This document shows positions 7,709 through 15,678 of a stretch of 64,000 nucleotides of DNA, piece by piece; within the stretch, counting starts at the first letter, position 1; every line of letters begins with the position of its first letter. The translations under genes and the position numbers were made by a program. The notes below the pieces were generated by a model. The model had not been told where the DNA came from. It saw nothing but the letters and a program-made list of their open reading frames with translations, and ran no database searches. The DNA lies in contig NZ_JAPEOQ010000001.1 of the NCBI RefSeq assembly GCF_026341035.1, positions 1,240,001 to 1,304,000 of the forward strand, given 5' to 3'. The DNA is from Streptomyces sp. NBC_01016 (lineage in GTDB: Bacteria; Actinomycetota; Actinomycetes; Streptomycetales; Streptomycetaceae).

Positions 7709-8440
7709 TTACGCGGGTCGTCCTCGTTCCCACGCGTAGTCAAAGCTCTTCATGTAGTGCCGGAACGTCCGGGCGCCGGCCAGGTACCGGAAGTGCATGA
7801 CCGGGTTCTGCCCGGCAGGCGCTCCGAGAACGTGCGGATTCACCAAAACGTCGTCGTCGAACCGGTAGATCGAGTTGTACAGGATCGTGTCGTGAAGCCT
7901 GACCTCGACGCCGGGGACGTTCATCGCTGGTTCGAGGTACTGGCGCGTGATTCGGGCTCGGGCCGCCAAGCCGTCCCCGATCCCTTCCTCTTCGCCGCGC
8001 TGCTTGATCATTGGTGCGTCAGGGTCGCCGAGGAGGATGCGCACCTCGGTTCCTGATTCGGCCTTCTCGGCCAACTGGTCCGCTAGGTCCGGGTGCCCGT
8101 CGAAGAGGAAGAGTCCTGCGTACACGAGGATCTCGACGTGGCTCGTTGCGTTCTCGATGAGGTAGTCCCACAGGTTCGTCGGAACTGCTCCTCGGTGCGG
8201 GTAGTACGTGATCAGCTCAGATGCGCTGGCCGTGTCCGCCTGCTTCTCGATCGCGGGCCACAGATAGACCTCATCCGCTCCGAGGTATTGCGCCGCCTTC
8301 CAGCGGTGAGTCCGGTGCGGCGTCCGGTCCTTGGAGATCCACCGCTCGACGCTCTTGGGGTCGATGCCGACGTGGTCGGCAAGGGTCTGGATGGTCTCGC
8401 CCTTCGCGGAGATCGCTGAGCGCAGACGGTCGTTCGCCAT
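7709..8440 (-). CDS. XRE-type regulator fused to a PLD-like domain
   Basis: The 243-residue product has an N-terminal helix-turn-helix (RLRSAISAKGETIQTLADHV, then GIDPKSVERWISKDR) and a C-terminal phospholipase-D-like domain. That domain contains a strand resembling half of an HKD motif (VRLHDTILYNSIYRFDDD), but the motif lysine is absent. It may therefore bind rather than cleave a ligand. ATG 8440 has GAGGGAG upstream. It is transcribed divergently from the transfer operon; a 12-bp palindrome in the shared region is a likely operator. It probably acts as the switch controlling transfer and replication genes. Confidence 0.82.
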   Translation of the reverse strand: MANDRLRSAISAKGETIQTLADHVGIDPKSVERWISKDRTPHRTHRWKAAQYLGADEVYLWPAIEKQADTASASELITYYPHRGAVPTNLWDYLIENATSHVEILVYAGLFLFDGHPDLADQLAEKAESGTEVRILLGDPDAPMIKQRGEEEGIGDGLAARARITRQYLEPAMNVPGVEVRLHDTILYNSIYRFDDDVLVNPHVLGAPAGQNPVMHFRYLAGARTFRHYMKSFDYAWERGRPA

Positions 8441-8489
8441 GGTGCCGCTCCCTCTAACTCGCCGTATGAGACGGCTTGTTGGGACGCTG

Positions 8490-8520
8490 GGACGTTTTCG
8501 ACGATAGCGAAGACGTCCCC
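8490..8520. promoter_or_regulatory. Putative operator palindrome in the divergent promoter region
   Basis: GGGACGTTTTCG (8490-8501) and CGAAGACGTCCC (8509-8520) match as an inverted repeat at 11 of 12 positions around a 7-nt spacer. A tandem TGGGACG C TGGGACG (8481-8495) overlaps its left arm. The position between the regulator and the transfer operon suggests autoregulation. Confidence 0.5.
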
Positions 8521-8557
8521 AAAGGTCCATAGAGTCGGTGCTCCGTCCACCCCTCTC

Positions 8558-8611
8558 GGGAGTTTCCTGATCTCACCGCCAAACGGCGGTGCAACTCCCA
8601 GCGAGATCAGG
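8558..8611 (+). promoter_or_regulatory. Leader with two competing stem-loops over the ribosome site
   Basis: One fold pairs GGGAGTT (8558-8564) with AACTCCC (8593-8599) around an inner hairpin CACCGCC/GGCGGTG (8574-8580, 8585-8591). The other pairs CCTGATCTC (8566-8574) with GAGATCAGG (8603-8611), which covers part of the AGGAG ribosome site of the next gene. The folds exclude one another, which suggests translational control of the transfer operon. Confidence 0.5.
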
Positions 8612-8621
8612 AGAACTGACG

Positions 8622-8981
8622 ATGCAGCAGATCCCCGTGGACACCGCCGGCGCGATGTTGATGGTCGCGACGCCTCCGCAGCCCAAGTACTCGAACCCGA
8701 AGACCCAGGAGCGGGCCGCCGACAGGGGTACCGGTGAGCTCCTCTCGACACTGGACGTGCTGTTCGTGAAGGACGGCAACGCCGAGGTCGTGAGGGTCGC
8801 CGTGGCTGAGTCGGCCATCTCCGGTGAGCTCGCGATGGGTGCGCCGGTCGCCCTGACCGGCCTGATCGCTCGGCCGTGGGAGAACGAGTTCAACGGCCAG
8901 AAGCGGCACGGCATCAGCTTCCGCGCGGTCGCTGCGACGGCCGTGGACGCCGGCGGCTCGAAGAACCTGAAGGCGGCCTGA
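8622..8981 (+). CDS. SCO3933-family AICE protein (putative regulatory)
   Basis: This 119-residue acidic protein (MQQIPVDTAGAMLMVATPPQ ... GAPVALTGLIARPWE) resembles the small protein that commonly opens the transfer operon of Streptomyces AICEs, annotated as SCO3933-family regulatory protein. ATG 8622 follows AGGAG at 8608-8612; an upstream in-frame ATG (8589) lies inside the leader hairpin and is rejected. The stop is 2 bp before traB, so the two are co-transcribed. The sequence has a single-domain beta-rich look with no catalytic motif. Its molecular role is not established. Confidence 0.75.
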   Translation: MQQIPVDTAGAMLMVATPPQPKYSNPKTQERAADRGTGELLSTLDVLFVKDGNAEVVRVAVAESAISGELAMGAPVALTGLIARPWENEFNGQKRHGISFRAVAATAVDAGGSKNLKAA

Positions 8982-8983
8982 TC

Positions 8984-10342
8984 ATGGGCTGGTTAACGAT
9001 CAGCGTGCTCGCGGTCGTTGTCGGGCTGGCGCTGCTGCTTCGGTGGCGCCGCCCCGCCTGGTTCTGGATGACCTTCGGTGTCGTCTACTCGGTCCTCAAG
9101 GTCCGGTTCCGGTACGCGTCCGTGATGGATGCCTGTGATCTGACGGTGCCGGCGTCCCGCTTTAGGCTCTGGCTCGCGCGGCTGCTGAATCAGGAGATTC
9201 CGCGGCAGCGGGTTCCTCGCCTGATGTGGATCAAGCCGACGCGTACCGGTCTGCGGCTGCGGATCCGGATGCAGCCGGGACAGGACGCCTTCGACTACTC
9301 CTCCGCGGTCGACCGGCTGCGGCACGCCTTCGGCGTCCACCAGGTCACCTCACGTGAGATCAAGCCGGGTGTCGTCGAGATCGCCATGACGGGATACGAC
9401 GTGCTGCGCCGCGTGCAGATGCCGGCAAAGATCGAACGAAAGGGCCTGAAGGTTCCGGTCGCGCTGGTGGAAGACGGGTCGGTGTACTTCCGCGACTACT
9501 GGTCGGTGCCGCACTCGATCACCATCGGCGCGTCCGGATCCGGCAAGTCGGTCTACCAGCGGCGCGTGATCAAGGAACTCGCCGCGCTACGGGTGGCACT
9601 GGTCGGAATCGACTGCAAGCAGGGCGTCGAACTCTCCCCGCTCGCCCGCCGGTTCTCCGCTCTGGCCGACAACCCCGACGATGCCGCCGAACTGCTGGAA
9701 GCGCTCGTGGACCGGATGGACGAGATCTATCAGGTGATCCGTCGGGTGCAACGGGTGAGTGCGGACACGCCGGATGCGGAGATCGCCGCGAACATCTGGG
9801 ACCTGCCCGAGAACGAGCGGCCGGTACCGATCGTGCTGACCATCGACGAGATCGCGGAACTGGCCCTGACGACTTCGCGTGCGGATGAGAAGCGCCGCAC
9901 ACGGATCATCGTCGCCCTGGTCCGGTTGGCCCAACTCGGCCGCGCCGCCGGCATCTTCCTCGACATCTACGGGCAGCGCTTCGGCTCCGAACTCGGCGAC
10001 GGCATCACCATGCTGCGCGCCCAGTTGACCGGCCGGACCGCGCACCGGGTCAACGACGAATCCTCCTCCAAGATGGCCTTCGGCGACGTGTCCCCGCATG
10101 CGGTGTTCGCCGCGACGCAGATCCGCAACGACCGCCCCGGCATGGCCGTGGTCGGCTACTCGAATGGCGAGTGGGCCCGTATCCGCACCCCGCACACGAC
10201 GATGCGCGAAGCGGTGACCGCGTGCAACAAGCACGATGATCTGACCCCGGACATCCCGGAGTTGACCCGCTTCCGGCCGGTCTTCGACACCGATCTGCCC
10301 AAGGCGCCCGTGACGCTCGAACCCGTCGCCGAACCTGCCTGA
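8984..10342 (+). CDS. traB: TraB/FtsK-like conjugal DNA translocase
   Basis: The 452-residue product has an N-terminal hydrophobic anchor (about residues 4-38) and a P-loop ATPase domain with Walker A GASGSGKS (182-189) and Walker B VLTIDEIAEL. Streptomyces conjugation moves double-stranded DNA by a single hexameric FtsK-type pump of this kind at the hyphal septum, so this is the central transfer protein. The start is ATG 8984, just after the stop of the upstream gene. The C-terminal part should carry the wH-like clt-recognition region, though I cannot see a clear motif. It heads the run of small spread genes. Confidence 0.9.
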   Translation: MGWLTISVLAVVVGLALLLRWRRPAWFWMTFGVVYSVLKVRFRYASVMDACDLTVPASRFRLWLARLLNQEIPRQRVPRLMWIKPTRTGLRLRIRMQPGQDAFDYSSAVDRLRHAFGVHQVTSREIKPGVVEIAMTGYDVLRRVQMPAKIERKGLKVPVALVEDGSVYFRDYWSVPHSITIGASGSGKSVYQRRVIKELAALRVALVGIDCKQGVELSPLARRFSALADNPDDAAELLEALVDRMDEIYQVIRRVQRVSADTPDAEIAANIWDLPENERPVPIVLTIDEIAELALTTSRADEKRRTRIIVALVRLAQLGRAAGIFLDIYGQRFGSELGDGITMLRAQLTGRTAHRVNDESSSKMAFGDVSPHAVFAATQIRNDRPGMAVVGYSNGEWARIRTPHTTMREAVTACNKHDDLTPDIPELTRFRPVFDTDLPKAPVTLEPVAEPA

Positions 10343-10424
10343 ACCCTCCCGCACCAACGGTCGGCGCGACCGCCTCGCGCCAAGTCCCTACCCCACCCAT
10401 GCCTGAGGCCGGAGGGAGAACCTC

Positions 10425-10631
10425 ATGTTGAGCCTCCAACAGCAGGACGACGAAGAACGCAGCAACCGCCTGATCCAAGACGCTGCGCACTTGTACTACG
10501 ACGCCGATGACGACTCGGAGACGGAAGCCTTCGCGGCTTGGATCGGCAACGTGATGCGGGCCCAGATCCGAGCTGAGTATGTCGGCGAGTACCCGCCTTG
10601 CGGCCACGGCTACCCGCGCCGGGGCTGGTGA
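10425..10631 (+). CDS. Small acidic AICE protein, unknown function
   Basis: This is a 68-residue acidic protein (MLSLQQQDDEERSNRLIQDA ... PCGHGYPRRGW) with a C-terminal CxxGH-like cluster. It is not a domain I can name. A GGAGGGAG ribosome site lies upstream of ATG 10425. It sits between traB and a small zinc-ribbon gene, both on the same strand, so it is likely part of the transfer/spread operon. Confidence 0.6.
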   Translation: MLSLQQQDDEERSNRLIQDAAHLYYDADDDSETEAFAAWIGNVMRAQIRAEYVGEYPPCGHGYPRRGW

Positions 10632-10636
10632 GCGTC

Positions 10637-10816
10637 ATGGCCACCACCCGCCGGAAGAAGACCCCGGCTCCCGCGCCCGCTCCGGCCAAGTGCCGCGTCT
10701 GCAAGGGCTCCGGAGAGGTCTCGATCACGGTCCGGGTCGGCCGCAAGCAGCGCTCCGTGGGTGCTCAGACCGGCCTGTGCCTGACCTGCCTCGGTTCCGG
10801 TGAAGCCACCGACTGA
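10637..10816 (+). CDS. Small zinc-ribbon protein
   Basis: The 59-residue protein has a basic N-terminus (MATTRRKKTPAPAPAPA) followed by CRVCKGSGE and CLTCLGSGE, a pair of CxxCxGxG knuckles like those of the DnaJ zinc domain. It probably binds zinc and nucleic acid or protein. The start is ATG 10637, 5 nt after the previous stop. Two such ribbon proteins (see 12388) occur in this element; their roles in plasmid biology are unknown. Confidence 0.65.
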   Translation: MATTRRKKTPAPAPAPAKCRVCKGSGEVSITVRVGRKQRSVGAQTGLCLTCLGSGEATD

Positions 10817-10892
10817 ATCTGCTGGGGCACGGCGGCCGGACACCGCTCCCCGCCGCGCCCCGGCCCCACATCCCTGAAGGAGGTGAAGAACG

Positions 10893-11546
10893 ATGAACTC
10901 CAAGATCCGTCCGGACGCTGTACTGATCCAAGCCGTGATTGCCGGGGCCCTGTCCTTCGCCCACCTGCACGACCTCGCCTACGCGGCCGGACAGACCGGC
11001 TGGAAAGCGTGGGCCTACCCGATCAGCGTCGACCTGCTCTTGGTCGCCGCATGGCGCCGGCTGCGCAACGACGGACCCTCGCGGCTGGCCTGGTGCTGGT
11101 TCGTGGTCGCTCTGGTCGCCTCGCTCGGTGCCAACGTCGCCACCGCCGGCTTCCTCGATCTGGCGCACCCGCCCGCGTGGCTGCGCTTCGGCGTCGCCGG
11201 CTGGCCCGCGCTCGCCTTTCTCGGCGGCACCCTTCTGACTCACAGCCCTGCCCGCGCGACGGCCGCGGACCCGGCTCCGGAGGTCGTCGAGTCGGCCACC
11301 GTGACGCGCACCCCCGAACCCGCTCCGGACCCCGAGCAGATCGCCGTTCCCGCCCCGGCTCCGGCCGCACTGCCGGAACCTCCGGCGCCCACTGTCGAGG
11401 CTCCGCCGGCGCTTGTCGCGCACGCCCGCAAGGTCGCCGACGACCACCAGGCCCAGACCGGACAGCGCATCGACATCGACACCCTGCGCGCCCGCCTCAA
11501 CGTCCCGCCCGCCATGGCGGACGCCATCGCCGCACAACTCACCTGA
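10893..11546 (+). CDS. DUF2637-type membrane protein
   Basis: The 217-residue protein has about four hydrophobic segments in its first 120 residues (AVIAGALSFAHLHDLAYAAG, ISVDLLLVAAW, CWFVVALVASLGANVATAG, WPALAFLGGTLL). A proline/alanine-rich linker leads to a C-terminal helix-rich end (IDIDTLRARLNVPPAMADAI) that looks like a small winged helix. DUF2637 proteins are frequent in AICE spread modules. A strong GGAGGTGA ribosome site precedes ATG 10893. It is likely involved in intramycelial plasmid spread, by position only. Confidence 0.75.
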   Translation: MNSKIRPDAVLIQAVIAGALSFAHLHDLAYAAGQTGWKAWAYPISVDLLLVAAWRRLRNDGPSRLAWCWFVVALVASLGANVATAGFLDLAHPPAWLRFGVAGWPALAFLGGTLLTHSPARATAADPAPEVVESATVTRTPEPAPDPEQIAVPAPAPAALPEPPAPTVEAPPALVAHARKVADDHQAQTGQRIDIDTLRARLNVPPAMADAIAAQLT

Positions 11547-11565
11547 GAGACAAGGAATCAAGGTC

Positions 11566-11766
11566 ATGGGACACCGCTTCTTCCTCTTCCAGCGAGTCCA
11601 GAGCTACGGCCCCGTAGAGATCGCGCGCGCCGTCCGCGACGACGGCGACAAGGGCTACAGCACCGTGTGCACCGCTGACGGCTGCGGCTGGTCCTCGGAC
11701 TACTCCAGCTACGGCTCTGCCTGCGTGGCGGCCAAGGGTCACCACTGCCGGATCAAGAACCGCTGA
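11566..11766 (+). CDS. Small mobile-element transfer (Spd-type) protein
   Basis: The 66-residue protein (MGHRFFLFQRVQSYGPVEIA ... CTADGCGWSSDYSSYG ... GHHCRIKNR) contains a Cys/His pattern (C-x4-C, HHC) that could bind zinc. It matches the short proteins named mobile element transfer protein in Streptomyces elements. ATG 11566 follows AAGGAATCAAGG. It lies in the spread gene run between the DUF2637 gene and a tiny membrane protein gene. Confidence 0.65.
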   Translation: MGHRFFLFQRVQSYGPVEIARAVRDDGDKGYSTVCTADGCGWSSDYSSYGSACVAAKGHHCRIKNR

Positions 11767-11781
11767 GCGGGAGGCACTGCC

Positions 11782-11922
11782 GTGGATGTTCCGTTCTGGT
11801 TCTTCATCGCCGTCGTCGGCGCGCTCGGCATCAAGCTCGTCCGCCCGCCGGCCTGGCTCGTCCTGGTCCTGCTCATCGGCGGCTACTTCCTTGCCCCCGC
11901 CATCGGCACCTTCATCAACTAG
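11782..11922 (+). CDS. 46-residue SpdB-like membrane peptide
   Basis: GTG 11782 follows a GGGAGG ribosome site at the right spacing and opens a 46-residue frame. It begins MDVPFWFFIAVVGALGIKLV and ends PAIGTFIN. It is almost entirely hydrophobic, with two predicted membrane helices separated by a short RPPAW turn. It is short enough to escape many gene finders. Neighbours before and after are spread-type genes with tight spacing, so it is very likely a genuine small Spd protein. Confidence 0.6.
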   Translation: MDVPFWFFIAVVGALGIKLVRPPAWLVLVLLIGGYFLAPAIGTFIN

Positions 11923-11945
11923 CCCGACTCGGAAGGAGATCAGCC

Positions 11946-12296
11946 ATGTTCCGGCCTCGCGTCCCGCTCAACGAGCAGCCCACGGGCGAGATCATCCCGA
12001 CCATCACCACCCTCGGGACTGTCGTCCCGCACAACCAGGCTCAGGCTCACGCGCCGTGCGGCTGTCAGCATCACGCCCCGGCGCCCGCCGCTCCAGCGGC
12101 CTCGCGTCCGGCCGTGCAGCTCACCCCCGGCGCGCTCCTGCTTCTCGTCGGCGGCGGCACCGCTGCCGTGCTCGTGGTCGGCGCCGTGCTGGTCTCCATG
12201 CTCCTCGCGGTCGCCATCACCGCCGGCGCGCTCGCCATCGTCGCCCTCGTGGTCCGCTCGCTGATCGCCTCCGAGCAGAAACAGCACCGCCGTTGA
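11946..12296 (+). CDS. SpdB-type spread membrane protein
   Basis: The 116-residue protein has a soluble N-terminus with a Cys/His cluster (CGCQHH) followed by two long hydrophobic stretches (ALLLLVGGGTAAVLVVGAVL and the segment after it) and a basic C-terminus. This is the usual layout of SpdB2-like proteins that help plasmid spread between compartments. A GGAAGGAG ribosome site precedes ATG 11946. It is co-oriented with the whole transfer block. Confidence 0.7.
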   Translation: MFRPRVPLNEQPTGEIIPTITTLGTVVPHNQAQAHAPCGCQHHAPAPAAPAASRPAVQLTPGALLLLVGGGTAAVLVVGAVLVSMLLAVAITAGALAIVALVVRSLIASEQKQHRR

Positions 12297-12387
12297 CCGG
12301 CCCCGGAGCGGCCTCGGTCGCCAAACTTCGCCCGCTCCGGCGCCGTGCCTCCTGCCCGAACTCACTGATCCGGAAGGAACTCTCATC

Positions 12388-12585
12388 ATGACCGACCGCA
12401 TCCCCTACCTGGGACGGGTCTGCCCGAACTGCGACGGCTTCCCCATCGTCTCCGTATCCTCCGGCCTCGGCCGCGACGACCACGGGAACCTGCGCACCCT
12501 CACGATCACCTGCGACACCTGCCACGGCACCGGGCACACCTCGGTCCGCCGCGGTCATGTCTCGCCGTTGGAGGTGGCTGCGTGA
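12388..12585 (+). CDS. Small zinc-ribbon protein (second copy type)
   Basis: The 65-residue protein has two cysteine knuckles, CPNCDG and CDTCHGTG, again similar to a DnaJ-type zinc ribbon. GGAAGGA precedes ATG 12388. Its stop overlaps the GTG of the next gene by 4 bp (12582-12585), indicating translational coupling. The function is unknown; it lies immediately upstream of the replication genes. Confidence 0.65.
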   Translation: MTDRIPYLGRVCPNCDGFPIVSVSSGLGRDDHGNLRTLTITCDTCHGTGHTSVRRGHVSPLEVAA

Positions 12586-12803
12586 AGGGCCTGACCGTTT
12601 CCGCCCACGTGGAGCCGGACAGCGCATCGCGGCTCGTCGTCTTCGACAACTTTGTGATCGTCCGCGTCGGCGGCAGGGATGTAGAAATCACTCTGCTGGC
12701 CACACCCGGAACGTCCACGGTTCTGCGGGACTTGGCCGCTCGCCTCAATGAGGCCGCGCAGGTCCTCGACACCATGGCCACCTCCTCCGAGGTGAGCGCA
12801 TGA
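12582..12803 (+). CDS. Small AICE protein upstream of repSA, unknown
   Basis: This 73-residue protein (MKGLTVSAHVEPDSASRLVV ... LNEAAQVLDTMATSSEVSA) has no motif I recognise. It looks like a beta-strand N-half with an amphipathic C-terminal helix. It is coupled at both ends: GTG 12582 overlaps the previous stop and its own stop overlaps the repSA start (ATGA, 12800-12803). Confidence 0.6.
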   Translation: MKGLTVSAHVEPDSASRLVVFDNFVIVRVGGRDVEITLLATPGTSTVLRDLAARLNEAAQVLDTMATSSEVSA

Positions 12804-14224
12804 CCGACACCGCCACCCTGGCGGGCCTGGATACGGCCACCCTCGGCGACATGCTGCGGGTGGCCGGCTCCACCGGCTTCGACCGCTGGCAAGACCAGAT
12901 CAAACGCACCGGCGGATGCTCCGACCCGATCCACCTCACCGGCTGGTCGATCACCAAAGACCGCGCCACCGGCGAGACGCTGCGGCACTACAGCACCGAC
13001 ACCGAACCCGGTGGGCGGCTTCGGATCGCGTGCGGCAACCGCCGGGCCTCGCGCTGCCCTTCCTGCGCCTGGACCTACGCCGGCGACACCTTCCACCTGA
13101 TCCGGGCCGGCCTCGTCGGCGATTCCCGCCACGAGATCCCGGCCGCGATCCGCAACCGGCCCCGTGTCTTCGCCACCCTCACCGCGCCGTCCTTCGGCCC
13201 GGTCCACAACCAACCCACCCGCGGGACCTGTCGCTGCGGCACCGCACACCGTGACGACGATCCGGCACTCGGCACCCCGCTTGACCCGGCGACGTACGAC
13301 TACGCCGGCGCCGTGCTGTTCAACAACCATGCGAGCGACCTGTGGCACCGCTTCGTCAACCGGCTGCGCCGTGAGATCGCGGCCCGTGTCGGCATCACAC
13401 AGCGGGAGTTCAAGGAGGTTGCCCGGCTCTCGTACGGCAAGGTCGCAGAGTTCCAGAAGCGCGGTGCCGTCCACTTTCACGCTGTGATCCGTCTCGACGG
13501 GCCGGACGGTCCCGACACCGCGCCCCCGTCGTGGGCGAGTACGGAACTGCTCACCCGCGCCATCCAGGCGGCTGCCGTGCACCCGTACGTCACGGTGAAC
13601 GTGCCGCCCGCCCCGGACGCCGGCCACCGCAACGGCTGGCGGCTGCGCTGGGGCCAGCAACTCGACGTACGGCCGATCACGGCGTTCGGGGACGGCAAGG
13701 AGATCAAAGAGCAGGCAGTCGCCTCGTACGTGGCCAAGTACGCCACCAAGGCGGCAGAGAACACGGGCACGGTGGACCGCCGGATCGGCAACCGTGAGGC
13801 TGCCCTCCTGCTCGGCCTGCCGGATCACCCGCGCCGCCTGATTGAAGCCTGCTTCGATCTCGATCCGTTCTATCCGGAACGCCGGCTGAGCGCCTGGGCT
13901 CACATGCTCGGCTTCCGCGGCCACTTCTCCTCAAAGTCCCGCGCCTACTCGACCACCCTCGGCGTCCTCCGACAGATCCGCGCTGATTACCGCGCCGCCC
14001 AAGAACGCGAAGCCCTCGGCCTCGACGGACACGAGCCGGACACCGTGCTCGTCCTCGCCTCCTGGGAGTACGCCGGCCACGGACACACCCCCGGCGAATC
14101 CGCCCTGGCCGCCTCGATCGCCCGAGACCTCCAACTGAACCGAGAGACAGCACGCGAAGCGCTCAACGATCAACCCAACTTCAGCGACGAAACGAGGGGT
14201 ACCGACTGTGAACAAAGCATCTGA
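12800..14224 (+). CDS. repSA: RepSA-type rolling-circle replication initiator
   Basis: The 474-residue protein has N-terminal zinc-type cysteines (CPSC, later CRCG), the metal-binding motif VHFHAVI at about 224-230, and a downstream SYVAKYATK motif with the candidate nicking tyrosine. This combination marks the pSAM2 RepSA family. These AICEs replicate by rolling circle after excision; the nick site is often inside the rep gene itself. Its start is coupled to the upstream small gene. It overlaps xis by 17 bp, linking replication and excision expression. Confidence 0.88.
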   Translation: MTDTATLAGLDTATLGDMLRVAGSTGFDRWQDQIKRTGGCSDPIHLTGWSITKDRATGETLRHYSTDTEPGGRLRIACGNRRASRCPSCAWTYAGDTFHLIRAGLVGDSRHEIPAAIRNRPRVFATLTAPSFGPVHNQPTRGTCRCGTAHRDDDPALGTPLDPATYDYAGAVLFNNHASDLWHRFVNRLRREIAARVGITQREFKEVARLSYGKVAEFQKRGAVHFHAVIRLDGPDGPDTAPPSWASTELLTRAIQAAAVHPYVTVNVPPAPDAGHRNGWRLRWGQQLDVRPITAFGDGKEIKEQAVASYVAKYATKAAENTGTVDRRIGNREAALLLGLPDHPRRLIEACFDLDPFYPERRLSAWAHMLGFRGHFSSKSRAYSTTLGVLRQIRADYRAAQEREALGLDGHEPDTVLVLASWEYAGHGHTPGESALAASIARDLQLNRETAREALNDQPNFSDETRGTDCEQSI

Positions 14225-14432
14225 GCTGGCAGTGGTTGCCGTGGACCCCACGTTGGTCCTGTTGACCGTTGAAGAGGCAGCACGACGCCTCGGGATCGGT
14301 CGTACGACCTGCTTCAGGCTCGTCAGTACGGGCGAACTGGAGTCGGTCACCGTGGGGCGTCTGCGCCGTGTCCCTGCCGCTGCCCTGCCCGTGTACGTCG
14401 CGACGCTTCGCCGCGCCGCCTTGGCTGCGTGA
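14208..14432 (+). CDS. xis: Excisionase (Xis), MerR/HTH_17-like
   Basis: The 74-residue protein contains a winged helix-turn-helix of the excisionase type (LLTVEEAARRLGIGRTTCFR ... ELESVTVGRLRRVP). GTG 14208 follows GAGGGG and lies within the end of repSA. Xis bends att DNA and steers the integrase toward excision. Only 10 bp separate it from int, so both are on the rep-xis-int transcript. Confidence 0.88.
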   Translation: MNKASELAVVAVDPTLVLLTVEEAARRLGIGRTTCFRLVSTGELESVTVGRLRRVPAAALPVYVATLRRAALAA

Positions 14433-14442
14433 GGGAGTGACC

Positions 14443-15678
14443 GTGGCCGACAAGAAGAGGACTCGACAGCCCAACGGCGCCTCGTCGATCTACGAGGGCA
14501 AGGATGGCAAGTGGCACGGCCGTGTGACTGTCGGGGTCCGTGACGACGGCAAGCCCGACCGGCGGCATGTCGAGCGCAAGACCAAAGCAGAGGTCACCAG
14601 GGCCGTACGGGAGCTGGAAAAGGCTCGTGATGCGGGGCGGGTCAGGAAAGCCGGCAAGGCATGGACGCTCGGCACCTGGCTTGAACACTGGGTCGAGAAC
14701 ATCGCCAAGAAGTACGTGAGTGAGAACAGCTACGACGGCTACGAGGTCGACGTGCGTGTGCACCTCGTGCCCGGCCTCGGTGCGCACAAGCTCGATCGCT
14801 TGGAGCCTGAGCACCTGGAGACCTTCTACGCCAAGATGCAGGCGTCCGGGAGCTCGGCGGGTACGGCCCATCACGTTCACCGCACGATTCGGGTGGCGCT
14901 AGGTGAAGCGGTCCGGCGCGGTCACATCACGACCAACGTCGCAGAGATCGCCCGTGCTCCTCGGCTGGAAGAGGAGGACATCGAGCCGTACACGATCGAG
15001 GAAGTGCAGAGCCTGCTCTTGGAGGCGTCCAAGCTCCGCAACAGCACTCGATGGGTCGTCGCGCTCGCCCTCGGTCTGCGGCAGGGTGAAGCGCTCGGGC
15101 TCAAGTGGGAAGACGTGTATCTCGATGCCGGCTACCTGCGTACGAGGAAGAACCGGCTGCGCCCCAGGTACGCGCACGGCTGCGGCGACACGTGCGGCCG
15201 GAAGGCGGGTTACTGCCCGGAGCGTCAACAGATCCGCCGCGAGTTCAAGAACACCAAGTCTCGTGCCGGGCGTCGGACGATCGGCCTGCCCGATCCGTTG
15301 ATCAAGCTCCTACGGAAGCATCAGGAGGAGCAGGAACGAGAGCGGCAGGAAGCCGGGGAACGGTGGGAGGACAAGGGCTATGTCTTCGCCTCCGAGACCG
15401 GTGGCCCGTTGATCCCGAACACGGACTATCACCGCTGGAAGGATCTCCTTGCCGACGCTGGCGTCCGTGATGGTCGGCTGCATGACGCTCGGCACACTGC
15501 CGGGACCGTGCTCCTACTGCTCGGCGTTCCGGACGTCGTGGTCGACGCGATCATGGGTTGGGAGCCTGGGGGAGCCGCCCGGATGCGCGCCCGGTACATG
15601 CACGTCACGGGCCCGATGCTGAAGAAGGTGGCCGATCAGGTCGGCGAAGCGCTCTGGGGCCCGCCAGACCTCAAGTGA
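14443..15678 (+). CDS. int: Tyrosine site-specific integrase of the AICE
   Basis: The 411-residue integrase has an arm-binding N-terminus, a SAM-like core-binding domain (about 75-165) and a catalytic domain with Arg213 (GLRQGEALGL), His347/Arg350 (HDARH), Trp373 (MGWEPGG, in place of the common His) and Tyr385 (RARYMHV). It should recombine the 56-bp att core in tRNA-Ser. GTG 14443 was chosen because it follows the xis stop with GAGGGAG in front. An insert with cysteines (CGDTCGRKAGYC) between the Arg and His motifs is notable. The stop codon is the first TGA of the 20-bp arm-like repeat. Confidence 0.93.
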   Translation: MADKKRTRQPNGASSIYEGKDGKWHGRVTVGVRDDGKPDRRHVERKTKAEVTRAVRELEKARDAGRVRKAGKAWTLGTWLEHWVENIAKKYVSENSYDGYEVDVRVHLVPGLGAHKLDRLEPEHLETFYAKMQASGSSAGTAHHVHRTIRVALGEAVRRGHITTNVAEIARAPRLEEEDIEPYTIEEVQSLLLEASKLRNSTRWVVALALGLRQGEALGLKWEDVYLDAGYLRTRKNRLRPRYAHGCGDTCGRKAGYCPERQQIRREFKNTKSRAGRRTIGLPDPLIKLLRKHQEEQERERQEAGERWEDKGYVFASETGGPLIPNTDYHRWKDLLADAGVRDGRLHDARHTAGTVLLLLGVPDVVVDAIMGWEPGGAARMRARYMHVTGPMLKKVADQVGEALWGPPDLK

